NCBI GenBank assembly: GCA_000310025.1
Contig: FN648368.1
Coordinates: 176,982-240,981, forward strand
Length of the DNA stretch: 64,000 nucleotides
Source: Ectocarpus siliculosus
Lineage: Eukaryota; Sar; Phaeophyceae; Ectocarpales; Ectocarpaceae
Reading direction: 5' to 3'
The translations under genes and the position numbers were made by a program. Under the pieces are notes generated by a model that did not search any database, was not told the origin of the DNA, and saw only the letters and a program-made list of their open reading frames with translations. Shown here piece after piece: positions 11,557-23,900 of this stretch (positions are counted from its first letter, which is position 1; every line of letters starts with the position of its first letter).

Positions 11557-12127
11557 TTTATTTTGTTTTCTTTCGAATTGCTTCATTATTTCTTCGGTTT
11601 CTAGGCTACGTGTTGGGGAGAGAGACGCACGAAACGCTCATCGTCTCTCCGGCCGCGTTAGCTGCAAAGGCCGGCGTCAACTCTTACAAATCCATCTCTC
11701 TCCCCACAAATACTAGCCGGGGGACTACGACTGCAAACGCAGGAGTCCCAAAACTGACCAAGTCCTCAAATGGTACACACCATTCTACAACACCTGACTA
11801 GATACCGAATATTCCCGAACTTATGCCCCCACCTTCGAAAGAAAAGGGATGGGAGGGCGGGATTTTCTAAAACTGCCGCCGCTACTGCGTTAGGCGGCTG
11901 CTGCTGTCCTTCCGTTGCTTCACGCGCTCATGTAGCTGTCACACGTTACCCGACTTTGCTACAGCCCCTGCGTGGACTCGATCACGGAATGACACCCCCA
12001 ACTATAGACTAATAATTCCAAACACCGTGACCCTGGGTTTCCGGTAGAAAATGAAGCCAAATTCTAATTCGACTGTTACAAAATAAACACCAGTTTATTC
12101 TATCTGCTTCGACGAACAAACCTTCCT
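11557..12127. mobile_element. internally deleted Crypton-like element
   Basis: Its first about 240 bp (11557-11796) match 12128-12367, and its last about 260 bp (11865-12127) match 13815-14076, almost identically. The central recombinase region of the longer copy is missing and replaced by about 66 bp of other sequence. It begins TTTATTTTG and ends ACCTTCCT like its partner, and abuts it with no spacer. This is the expected form of a non-autonomous deletion derivative mobilised in trans. Confidence 0.8.
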
Positions 12128-12408
12128 TTTATTTTGTTTTCTTTCGAATTGCTTCATTAATTTCTTCCGGTTTCTAGGCTACGTGTTGGGGAGAGAGACG
12201 CACGAAACGCTCATCGTCTCTCCGGCCGCGTTAGCTGCAAAGGCCGGCGTCAACTCTTACAAATCCATCTCTCTCCCCACAAATACTAGCCGGGGGACTA
12301 CGACTGCAAACGCAGGAGTCCCAAAACTGACCAAGTCCTCAAATGGTACACACCATTCTACAACACCCACATCGAGGTCAGTTTCTGGACGACTACCGAA
12401 TAAGTCAA

Positions 12409-13523
12409 CTATCCGTTCCCCCAGACGGTCCCCTCCCCCGGCTGTCTCGATACGATCCTACTGCCGTCTGTAAGTTTCCGTGACACTCGCCGCGAATCCT
12501 CTACATTGTTTCGCGCGTACGGCTTGTATGCATCCGACCTCCACTTCCCTTCTCTCTGAATCACTCGTTCTGCGATGTCTCCGCCCGATGCAAGAGCCGT
12601 CGCGCCTCCAATTCGCAACGAGTGCAACGCGTACTCCTGGGGGTTACGCCCCGACCTCGCTACCACTTCTCTGAGTGCACGGAGGGCAGCAGTATACCTC
12701 ACTACTCTCACTGCTCTTCCACTACGGTACGAAGCCAACGGTGCGGAGTCAGGGAACGTCGCCATGACACGATAACAGCTCCACCACAAGAGCCACCGCG
12801 CCACCGCGTGCTCTCACACCTGACTGCGGTCCGGTGACTTCGTCTCGCGTACGAACCTCGTATGTTTCCTTTCTGCTCTTGATCGGCCTTGTGCCCTCTA
12901 AACCTCATTTCGACACGGTCTGCTCTACGATAGTGACTAAAGACTAATTGCGTCTCGCCAGCAAACAATGCTACGTCCGCCCTCGTAAGACAGTGTGCCT
13001 CATGCACCCTGCCCGCATCATTCGCGAACACCTCATCAGACCGTGTGATAAAGAGATAGGACAAGCACAGACACAGCCACATCACTCTGCCCCCTTCCCC
13101 CCAGTTCTGGCTTGCGCTTTCCCCGTCCAGCAGCATACGCCAAGACACAGGCAGGCGCACACGGCGTACCGTCCCCACAGCCACGTGGTTCCTCGCAATC
13201 CCCCTTAGCGCACATTTCAACATCGGAGACGACAAGTCTAGCTCGACAGAAGCTTCCAGCCTATGAAAATGTTGTACAGCCGTGAGTTTTCCGGATATTG
13301 TACTCGCTAGATTACCCTCAGACTCGAAACACCAGGCTACGAAGTCTATCAACTCCCACACATGAAGGTCCCCGGCACGTTGCCCTAGGAACTTGGGCTT
13401 CTCCGTCAGCCTGCGAAACGTGCACCAAGAGTTGAAGCCTGACGTGTAAGTCCTTCTAGCTCTTTCTTTTTGCCGTTGAATTTTTTCTTCAGAGAGAGTA
13501 CGTCTGGTTGGGACGAACCGCAT
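12409..13523 (-). pseudogene. tyrosine recombinase, single frameshift
   Basis: Transposase of the Crypton-like element. The N-terminal frame (ATG at 13521-13523) has the SAM-like core-binding region and the first catalytic Arg in LFITRSDEVF. The C-terminal frame (stop at 12409) has LHSLRIGGAT (His-x-x-Arg), GKWRSD (Trp in place of the second His) and the catalytic Tyr in YKPYAR. All catalytic positions R, H-x-x-R, W and Y are thus present. The two halves lie in different frames and overlap at 12,708-12,804, so one base has been gained or lost near 12.75-12.80 kb, or a programmed shift is used. Fixing the frame would give about 370 residues, normal for the family. Confidence 0.8.
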
Positions 13524-13570
13524 TTTTTTTCTTCAGCGAGAGTACGTCTCGGTTGGGATGAACCGCATCC
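13485..13570. repeat. 42-bp tandem duplication at recombinase start
   Basis: Two adjacent copies of a segment containing TTCTTCAG(A/C)GAGAGTACGTCT and GGTTGGGA(C/T)GAACCGCAT. Each copy supplies a possible start codon followed by Arg-Phe-(Val/Ile)-Pro-Thr. Only the copy nearer the body of the gene is in frame with it. Confidence 0.8.
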
Positions 13571-14076
13571 CATGTTTGGGAAGGGACCTATCTGAGCGGC
13601 GCGGCGAGCGAGACTGCGTTGGCTTGCCGCCGCTTATCTTACTGCACCCTCCCCCCTCGTGCTAAATGCACGCAGCGGTGAGGTCACAAGAGTAGCGGGA
13701 CGCGAATAGGAACACGGCCGACACGATGGATGTTGGACACGAGTACACACCTTTATATGGAGAGTCGCGTGCTGGTCACTTCCCCAATGCTTGCGCCGTG
13801 TCCCGTCCCGCCCTTTTCTAAACTGCCGCCGCTACTGCGTTAGGCGGCTGCTGCTGTCCTTCCGTTGCTTCACGCGCTCTGTAGCTGTCACACGTTACCC
13901 GACTTTGCTACAGCCCCTGCGTGGACTCGATCACGGAATGACACCCCCAACTATAGACTAATAATTCCAAACACCGTGACCCTGGGTTTCCGGTAGAAAA
14001 TGAAGCCAAATTCTAATTCGACTGTTACAAAATAAACACCAGTTTATTCTATCTGCTTCGACGAACAAACCTTCCT

Positions 14077-14963
14077 ATTGTTTTGTGGCAAAGTCCCTTC
14101 CCTATTTTTGGTCGGCATCGAGGCTCGAACCCGCGAAACTTCAAATCACAGACGCACGGTGTACCCCCGGGTCCACCGGGCGGGGCAGCAACTACGTACA
14201 ACACTCGCCTCCCACGAGCGTTTGGCTGAATCAAGAATAACGTTTAGGTCGAAAGTTGAAAATTGATTATTGTGTGAATCCGGGGACACAACGAATGATC
14301 CCCGGGAGGGGAAGAAATAATGAACAATAATCATCATCCCCAAACATGAAAGTTAAGCTGTGCGGTCACAGAGAGAGACGGTTTTCACGAACAAAAAAGA
14401 TGACTCGGAACATTTTAGAACCATAACGCCCGTGATGAAAATTGGGGCGTTCTACATTAACATTTGCGGCAGGGGAGCGTTCTAGTCTGTATCGAAGATA
14501 AAATAATTTGCAACGAGAGAGGTGCAGGCCAAGAAACATTCATCTCCACGATCGCATGCCGAATCTAGACACCGCTTGTGGCTTCCAAAAACCCTTCCAA
14601 AGTCATGTTCGGTGGAGCAGTCATATCACCGATGGCGCCAGAGCGAGGCGCTATTCTAACGTTTTGTTACACCTCATCGACTTCCTTTCGCAGTTTGAGT
14701 GCCGGGAATATCTCGCGGGTACGCTGTGACGACCCTCTACCCTGTATAAGGCCCAAGCCAAGTACCACTGACGGGACTAGGCTACTTTCGGCTCTCTGAC
14801 CTCAGATCGAACACCTTCATCCGCGAACCGCAACCCTCTCTCAAGAGACTTGCGGCCGATACAAGAAACGCAAGGCAAATCACATCATCATAATCAGTAT
14901 TCGAACCGAGGAAAGCTACTTACTTTTAGTCTACTCGTACAAATAGTATACCAAATCTAGGAC
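14077..14963. other. intergenic, includes tRNA-like segment
   Basis: No gene is seen between the Crypton-like element and the 3' end of the kinesin-like gene. On the minus strand, 14108-14200 carries GGGTTCGAGCC, a good RNA polymerase III B-box, below a D-arm-like GC-rich stretch. It does not fold as a complete tRNA by eye, so I read it as a tRNA-derived repeat (SINE head) or tRNA pseudogene. Confidence 0.4.
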
Positions 14964-17900
14964 CTATGACCGTTTCCCTCCAGCAGGACGCGGAAGCTGA
15001 GACGGGGCCGTTTTCTTGGTGCCCTTCGCCTCCTTCTTGAGTCTAGCCAGTTCCTTCTTGAGATCCCTGTCCGCACAGAAGAACAATCAGGCGGCGAAAG
15101 AGTCGATAAGAATGTACGTGACATACACGACTGTTCATTCAGTGCATCGTGCCGAATCCATTTTGAAAATATAATGGTTCGTGGATAGTTTCACGGTTGC
15201 AGGAGGATCGTAAAACACAAGGAGAATGCACGAGTTGTGTTTAGTCTCGAGAAAATCAAGAAACGAACCGTCGACGGTTTGAGATATCCATGGGTCACAT
15301 GTGGTCAGCGTTTGGGAAACGTGGAATTCACTGGCGGATTGGCCGTCGGTCCTTGCTCAATACCGCTTCCCTCGCGAGCTCAGACACGCACAAACAAGGC
15401 GGGATGTGTCAGCACTCACTTGAGCTGCGCAGCACCATCTTCGCCCGAGTTTTCGCAGGCCTTCCCGAAGCTGAGGGTTTTCTCAGTCTTGTCCGCGTGG
15501 TTATCAGCTGGACTTACGCACAAGATTGTCACAACCTGTTGACCGAAGCAATCCGGTAGCCACCGAGGGAGAATTCATGATGATCTTGGCAGATATGTCC
15601 CGACAATATTTACGTGGCTAACTGAGACTACGGTGCATGCACCAATGTTCATTCCGAACTGAGTTTCCCGTCACCAGAATACTTGCTGAGCCTCCGAGTA
15701 CCACGTGGTTTGCACGTGCCGATGCCGATGTGCCCTATAAAGTGGTTTATCCTGAACAATGATCTTCTCTGAGGAGAATGTGCAGAAGCAATGCGAGGAG
15801 CGGGTTCATACCATGAATATATACACTCACCTTGGCCGTGTCCGCGAGGCAACTCCTGACCATCCCTGGGAGCCCGTCCGCTCTGTCCGCCTTGTTGGTA
15901 TTCACAATGGTCGCAGCAGCGTGAGCGCGCACGGTGTCTGCCAGGGCCGCCGGCCAAGCCTCTCCTGGCATCTCCTCCGCAAGCTCCACGATAACCATCT
16001 CACATGAGGAGGCTTCACTTGTGCTTCTGTTCACAAGCTCCACTCGGATTCTAGACAAGAAATGTCTGTCTTTCCGCTCCTCTTGGGAATTTCCGGATCC
16101 CTCCGCCTCCGGTGACGACATCGCCCGAGACCTAGCGTCCATGACGATCCTCATCACCTCTTGTGGTGAAGATGCCGCAACCGCGCGTCCCCATCGATTT
16201 TCCCCTTCCGTAGGGGCGGGGGATGTAACGTCTGGCTCCTCTTCGTTCTTCTTCTTATCAGAGATGTCACCTTCACGTACCACCGAGGAGGAATCGCCGC
16301 ACACAGGCGGTGAATCCACCGGAGGTAGGAGATTCTCTACCACACCGCTACTGTCAGTAGCTACCTGTGGTGCCACAGGTATTGAAACCGCGACGACGCT
16401 GACCCAAACAACAAAAGCGCACTGCGCGACGCGATGCTTCAGCGTCGCGAACGTTTCTGCCACCAGTCGCGGGAACACTCCGGCCAAGGGTGTCACCTTG
16501 ACAGCAACCCCCCCCCCACCATCGCCTAACGCCTCCTCGCCCCCGCGCTCGCCCCCTCCGCCGCCGCTACCGGCCTTCCCCTTACCCCTTTTCGGAACTT
16601 TCTTGGATTCGCCTTGATTCGCCGTTGCTGCAGGCGTCGCCGTCCCTTTGCCATCCTCGCCCGACATGTCCGCAATGAAGAAACCGTCACCCCCTGCGGC
16701 TGCCGCTGTCTGGTCAGGTTCTCCTACAAGCGCCAGCGTCTTTCCCGACCGGGAAGCGCCTACGGCCATGAGAAGGACGTTGTGACCGTCCGCGAGCGTT
16801 GTCCCCAGCCCCGCAACTTCCTTGTGCAGCTCTGCCTGCGCCGCTGCAGTCGCCGCTACCTCGGCCGACGCATTTTGGAAGACGTGCGTAAACGTCCAAT
16901 GTTGCTGTGCCGTCGTGAGGAGGGCCAGTGTCTGCTTACCATCTCGCAGGCACACCTGATTTGTTTGGGACAGCGCAAGAATAACCGAAGAGGACCGCGG
17001 TCATTCCAAGGTAGTCAGCACAGCAGGGCGGGAGAGCCCGATAAAGTGATCGGCATGGGCCCGGAAGGAATATCGAGATCGATGGGTTCGAGGAAATCGC
17101 GTTGGGCTGCAGGTTTCGCGAAAGGCGTTCCAGAAAAGTCGGTTTGTCTTGTTCTTCGCCCTATCTTCATGGTCGTAGCGTGTATATCGCGCTCACTGAC
17201 AGTTTCTGTGACTACGCACCTCCTTGCATCCAGCCTCCTTCTCAAGAGCGTCCATTGGGCGCACTCGTGCATACATTCGTGTCTGGCCCTTCATATCTTC
17301 GATCTGGTTATGAAGCTGGAGAGGACAGCAGCCAACGGGAACATAAAGGTGTTGAGGCGCATGAACAAAGTCCACGCGTATCTCAACCTAGACTGAACAC
17401 TCCTAATCGGACGTGCGGCAGGCCATCTAGTAGGGCTTTCGTGCCTTAAAAAAAACACTGGTCTAACAATGGTGGGAGTTGAATCCCTCCATCGACGGAG
17501 CATACCAAGTATGTGTTCCTCACGGTCACCCTCTCGGACGCCACGCAAGATCATATGTCAATCAGCTTTGACATATCGACAGAAAATTCTTAATCGATTT
17601 CAAGATTTAACTGGAGCTGCTGGGGTGTCCAAAAACTATTGTTTCAGTGCATAGTCCACATTCGTACCCACCGGAAGGTAGCGACCACAAGTTCGTCCAG
17701 GAAGCCAGCCCCAGGGCACCATGGACTAAATTCATATAGGGGGACTATGTGAGGGCCTATAAAACGGTGCCTAACTCGCCTGCTTGGCACGCTCCATTTC
17801 TCTTCGGAGGCTCGTGTGCAACTGCTTGTTTGTCTGGTCGATTTGCTTCGAGCCGGCATGCTCTTCTGCATGTTGTTTCATCCACGCTCGAGCTTCATCC

Positions 17901-20900
17901 ACTTTCCCGGCTCCCTGCACGTTCATTTTCCCATTGGTCCTTGTGGTCGTTAGACACGGTCAGAAAACGGGCCGCCGCTCGTGATTGCTAGCGCAAAGGC
18001 ACGGCCTCTTGTACCCCTCCTCGTATTTCGATCAAGAACTACAGTGCATACGAAAATGAGCAGCCCGGGGGCGTGACGGCACTCCTACTGCCGTTGGTCT
18101 AATCGATACCGAGCAACGGTGCGAAACAACCCAGCATGATCCGCCTGGGAGTCACACTTGCCTGCTTGGCCGCATCAGTCGCGTTCTTCGTTGTCGCAGC
18201 GGTCTCGGATAGTACTTGTGCAGCGCTCTCGACGGTTTCCTTGAGAAGGGCAGTTTCCCGGTCGACCTTGCCGATCAGACCGGTGGCGAATATCCGTGTG
18301 GGCAGGAAATCACGGGTGTTGAATGCAGGCGGTTACGTCCAGTTGTTGCAAATCAAAAAGGTGAATCCTGCCGCACCGAAATGGGGGTCTCTCGGCATCG
18401 TCCTCCGTTAAAATTAGTCTACTTCGTACTTTCTCTTCCGACATCTAAGGTCGACTCTGGAAGGGGAAGCAAGCAACAACAAACAACCCAAAGGAAAGTG
18501 ATAACTGGCCAAAACGCAGCACCTTTTCGGTCAGGTCTCCCTCCAGTTCGACGCGCTCGGTGTCCCAAGCCTGCTCGGCCTTGCCCAGAGAGTCTGCAGC
18601 ATCTGTTCGGATTTTCTCCACCTCCGCCACGTTGTCTGACCTCAACCGTTCGAGCCTGACGCGCCGGTCTTCCTCCTGCGCTTGCTGCTTTGCCGCACGC
18701 TGTTGGATCAGCGCCACGCAGGGTACAGCACGGCGGGGGCCGGCGAGTTAGGTGGTCGCAAGCAACGGAAACCAATCATTTACTCATTTGGGAGACCTGA
18801 TGAGAAACGGGTGAAATTGCCGGTTGAATGGGGTCAAATAGAGGAGTCTCACCGGTCGTCTTGCTTCTACAGGCCCTACTGACCGGGTCTCGCACACTTT
18901 CTACAGTTTTTGCTAAAACGCCCATGGGACACCCATGCTTGACCCATGGGCATGCCCATGGGTAACCCGTGTGCAACCCATGGGCAGCCAGTGAGAGCCC
19001 TTCAACCGGAACCAGTGTGCCCCTAAACAATAGATTGTCTGCTTGGGAACAAGCATTAGAGATATCCCTAACGCTAACCCTGACCCTAACCCCAAGCCCA
19101 CACGATACGAGCTAGGTTGACGCTGGTGGTTAAGTTGTAGGTTGATATGCCCGTGGCGAAGTTCTAGGTTGAAGTGCCCACGGTGGGCGCTTCATGGGCA
19201 CTTCATGGGCCACCCATGTGCATGCCCATGGGCGGCCCATGGATGACCCGTGGGTGTCCAATGGGTGGTTTAGCAAAACCGTCAGTAGTGTGGGAGAGTG
19301 TGCTAACCCCGCGGCACTCTTTGGATACGAAATAGGGAACTTTGCAAGCTTCTGAAAGCATTCCTGTTCGTGTTATCGTTCGCATCAACACAAGCAAAAC
19401 AAACGTTTCCAACGCCTGGCTGGGTCTCACGATCCAGTAGATCCGAAACACGTTAATGAGAGTTGCATGGATGGAACGTTGATGACCGTGGCCTCACTCA
19501 ACCATGTATCACATGTGTTCGTTACTTTCCGTCACGTCTGAAACTTCTCGGCATGAAGTGAGACCTGCAAGGAGGGACATACTTACCTCCTCGACCGATC
19601 CCTTGGTAGCCTCGAGGGTTTCCGTGATATGGCTCAACCGCACGTTCTCGGCGGCTACGCCTGCCTTGAGCTTGGTAATCTCTTCCGAGAGCGAGTCACT
19701 CGCGGCCTGCCCCGAGCTATCGTCTGCCAACGCCGATCGGAGCTTTGCTACCCCACTCAATGCTTCTTCCGCCTGCGGTGTGAGCGAAAGAAAAAAAAAA
19801 TGTCATTTTTGATGCGAAGTTTCCACCTGACAGCCTCGTCTCGAAACATGTCCCCCGAAACATCTGCACCAACGAATCAACGTTGTCCTGGTTCTCACTT
19901 CTTCTTTCGTCTTGGACATAGTAGCCTCTCGCTTCCGGAAATCTTCCTCTAAGTTTCGAAGAGTCTTGCGCTGCTCGTTCAGGGCGCTTGCTTGGCGTTG
20001 CCGTTCCTCGGCCAGTTCATTTTCTTGCCGTGACACTGCCTCCTGCTCACACATGAAGGGGTAGGACAAGTGTGAAGGAGAGCGGGCAACGGAAATGGGA
20101 ACACTACCTTATTGTTCTCTCAGGCTTTATCCAATCAAGTACATTGATCTCTGGCAAAGCAGATCAATACCTGTTCGAAACACAATCATAACCCGTAGCA
20201 AAACCGGTTCCACCGGCAAGCGCTCGCCATGAGATTGCCAAGGCGCGGGTCTAATCTTGAACCACAAAGCTGGCCGTGGAGGCGAAAACTGTTGTTCACT
20301 AGGCTATCGTAGTTCGACACACAATACGCATGGACATAGCCAGGCCGATTTGGCGGCGGCGCATGTATGCTGCTATACGTGGACCCTCTTGGTCTTGTAT
20401 GGAGTTGTGAGTTGTCTCACGTTGACGCAAATATTGAGAGTGCCGTCCAAAGTTGCTGCAAAGCTTGAGAGTGCCGTCCAAAATTGAGGATTTCTTTGCA
20501 GGAAGTCTGGTATAGATATTTTCCGACCCTTCGTTGTCTTTTTGCGCAACAGAACCTACTCGGGGAATCAATAGAGCCCAACAACCACCCCCACCGACCT
20601 GAAACACTTTGTCCGCCTCGGCACGTAGTACCGCGGGTGAATCGACGCGCTTCAGGTTGTGCTGGGAAGACGCTCCTCGATGGAGGGACCTGTTGTTGCT
20701 GCTGCTGCCGTTGTTGTTGGTGGTGGTGGCGGTGGTGGTGTTCTTATCGCGCCCACCTTGCTGCCCCACTGCTGCTATCCCATCGATGCTTGTGCTGCTG
20801 TGTCTTCTGATGGTAAGGGCCGCAGGTACGAGCTCGGCAGTTTCCCCACTGCTTCGATGCTCCTCGGCTTCTTGGCTAGGCTGGACATGAGCGCCATCCT

Positions 20901-23900
20901 CGGTGGCGGGGGTCTTCTGGTTTTGGAAGACCCAGGTAAGCAAACCAATTAGAAAGACTTGAGAATGGCCAGGTATGTGACTATCGACAAATACCACCAA
21001 CGTAGAAGAACTGGTTCACCGCACTGGAAAATGGCGAAGAGAATAGCGTCCGTATCTCTATGGGAGCACGCATGGCGTTCTCCGAATCTCCGAAACAATG
21101 TCTTTCTTCACGATGGCTATGACAGGTGACGGGAGCTCCACCACAGGTATCTGATAATCTCCCTTCTGATTCCGCCGTACGTTATGTCGAAAACTTCAGC
21201 CGGACTGGTCAATCTAGGCCCGAGGCTCTGTAGCAAGCGAACAGTGAAACGGAGAAGGGAACCCACCTGCTCGCCGTCGGTTTTCGGCGTGGACCGTTCC
21301 GCCCCGGTTTTGCACAGTTCGTCTTCAGAGGGAATGAGCGAAGAAACCCCAAGAGGTTCCAGTTTTGGGGATGACGCCTCCCCGAGGAAATCCATTTTCT
21401 TGATTCCGTAGCGTATCATGAGCGCTTGTAGCATTTCTTTGAAGTCCGCCTGTAGGCGCGATTTGTAGGAGCCGACAGCGAGGAGATCGGATGCCAACGA
21501 AGATTGTCGCGCGCATATCGTACCGATTGAAACACAAAGCCTGCTATTGTTCGGTGACGCGCTTGAGAAACTACATCAATCGACAATTTCAGGTTCAAAA
21601 TGAAGGGATGTACCGCAAGAGAGATGTTCTGTGTGACCCTTGGGTCGAGGCCCTCCTGTAAGACCTGCACGGTGATGGGGTTCGCTATGTCGAAGACTGC
21701 GAGGTTGGACGATTGCGAGCGGCGATTAAAGAAGGAGGCGACGAGGACAGCGAAACACTGTGCACAGCGTGCTAGGCTCCCCGTCTGTGTAGCTCACGAT
21801 CTTGGTCTGCTGCCGGAAAACCCCGCCAAGGCGAGGTCGAAATCAATCGGTTTTCCTCTTTGAACAACCTAATCCGAGGTGATTACCAACCGCTACACAC
21901 CACTGGTGTTTTGCTGAGGGTGGTTGATCATTCGTGAATCTTCCTCGTCTTCGTGATTTTTCTTCATCTTCCCACCCTAATAGCAATGACAAATGAATGC
22001 GAACCCTCCCGCAAGGGTTGAGCTCTATAGGTTCGGGTTTAGTTCGGAACAGCCCCCCCCGCTCCCGCCCGGCGAGACCGGCGACGCACCTTAGGAGTTC
22101 ACAGCGTTTCGTGAAGTGTCAACAGCATTGCCAAAAACGCTTCGGAAGGCCCACAGCGACACCTACACGATTCCTGGGTTATCTACAATCGGGGATGAGG
22201 AATGACGAATTCACCAGCGTTGTGGCACACAGACAAGGACAAGGCGACAGAAAATACAGACGAGGACTGCTCGCCCATTTCGGTCTTAATACGCCATGTT
22301 CCGACTGGAAAAGCAAACAACACGTGAGCTCTGTTGAGACAGCGTAACCCCTCAGCATGCGTGCACCGGTCACGACCACCGGGTGGGGCTGAACTAGACG
22401 TGCTGCAGGACGGAAGCTGTTTCGCACCTTTCCTATTTGCATGGCCAGGTCCACCTCCATCAGCTTCAGTGGGTCCGCTCGGCTGAAGATGGCAACCAGC
22501 CACGACCGCACCTGCTCCTGCACTAGCCATTCCCGGACCCCTAGGGGCGGGAGTGTGATGGATGCAGACACAGCCCCGGTTTTACTGCCGTTGACACTGC
22601 CAGCAGTGGCGGGAACAGTCGCCAGAAACTCTTTGGCGACTGCCTGCAGGTCAGTTTCCCACCATGATTCACCTAAAGAGAACAGGACAGAAAGCATTAA
22701 ATCGTGCGAGCCACAGCGCGGACGGCGAGATCTGGTTAATCGCCATGTTTTCGATGTTCACGACCGGGGAACTTCATTGGCGCTAATGAACGATTGCTAT
22801 GCCGAAGAACCACTCACCCGTCTCGTCGTTCATGTAGTACGCGAGCTCCGTCTGCGGATCAATGTGGCGGATCCAGAGGCCGCCGGTCGGCCCCGACGCC
22901 TCCCCTTCATCTCCCGTATCCATTCCCGTGTAGGCTTCCTCGACCTCTTCCCATCCCTCTCCCTCCTCTTCACCGCCGAACAGCTCGACTACATGTTCGT
23001 GCCCCGCGTCCTTGGCGTATTTCACAGCTGTGTAGTTGTAGTAGTCTTGGGTCTGGGGGACGTGCAAATATGAAATGCGGGCACAAGGGGTTATGGAGGT
23101 GGCGTTAGAGTTTTGGAACAGAGACAGAATGATTTTCATGTTTTCCGGTCACGACGTTGTCAATGCATTATGTCCCCATCACTCGATCCACAATCGATTT
23201 CTGCTGAGCACTGCATTGCTTGCCTTTGGCTGCGCCCCGTGCTCTACCAACAAAGCGCATATCTCGGCGTCGCCAGAACTTGCAGCATAGTGTAGCGGGG
23301 TACAACCGTACGTAGTCTCGGCAGTGGATGTTTCAGCGCCCCTCCACAACAACGCTTCGGCTGCGTCGTAGGACAGCGAGTCAGCGAAGCAGGTGTAGTG
23401 AAGAGCGCAAATACCGACCGCGTTCACTGCCGTAGGATTCGCACCCTTCGCGAGAATAGGCTCCACGAGATCCTGCCGGGTGGGGTGGAGAGCGGAGGAT
23501 CCACCAGGCGAGTGCGCATGAAACTTCATTCCACTGACGATCAAAAGCGTATCTCAATGTTGTTCTAGTGCACGACTCCTAGAGGTAGCGTAAACCGTGA
23601 TATGTTCCCTCAAATAAGTTACGCCAGCGGGAGGCAGCCGACCATTTCCTGGGCTAATCTGTCCTGAAAGCATTCCTCACGCACGGTTGGCCCAAACTTC
23701 CCCGATGCCGGTATCGTTATCTAACACGCGTGCATGAGGTAGAAACTCTTTGCTGCTGCGCATGTACCCAGGCGTCGTAGCCAGAACAACAAAGTTGAGC
23801 ACATATTCTGCTGAGAAACCCAGCGGAAAACACAGAACCCCTACTCCAACCTTTCAATCCTTAATCATTACGAAAAACCTACGTGGTTTCGTACAGTCCG

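Larger units (their letters stand above)
12128..14076 (-). mobile_element. Crypton-like tyrosine-recombinase transposon
   Basis: The ends are defined by comparison with the shorter adjacent copy: left TTTATTTTG, right ACCTTCCT. At 1.95 kb, with a tyrosine recombinase as its only protein and no reverse transcriptase, it fits Crypton-type DNA transposons rather than DIRS or Ngaro retroelements. No terminal inverted repeat is obvious, as is usual for Cryptons. The right flank (ATTGTTTTGTGG) resembles the element's own left end, which suggests insertion at a site similar to the terminus. Near-identity of the two copies implies recent activity. Confidence 0.75.

Noticed and set aside
15934-16617. 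227-codon plus-strand ORF
   Set aside because: It is antisense to the large kinesin motor exon, which has clear homology and splice sites on the minus strand.
17449-17545. Functional tRNA gene
   Set aside because: Anticodon and T stems do not pair properly; kept only as a tRNA-like repeat.
19070-19100. True interstitial telomere
   Set aside because: Only three to four degenerate CCCTAA units are present, within an inverted-repeat element; too short to claim a fused telomere.
23000-23290. Plus-strand ORFs in the ankyrin region
   Set aside because: The minus strand carries the ankyrin and WW homology with matching splice phases; the plus-strand frames are shadows.
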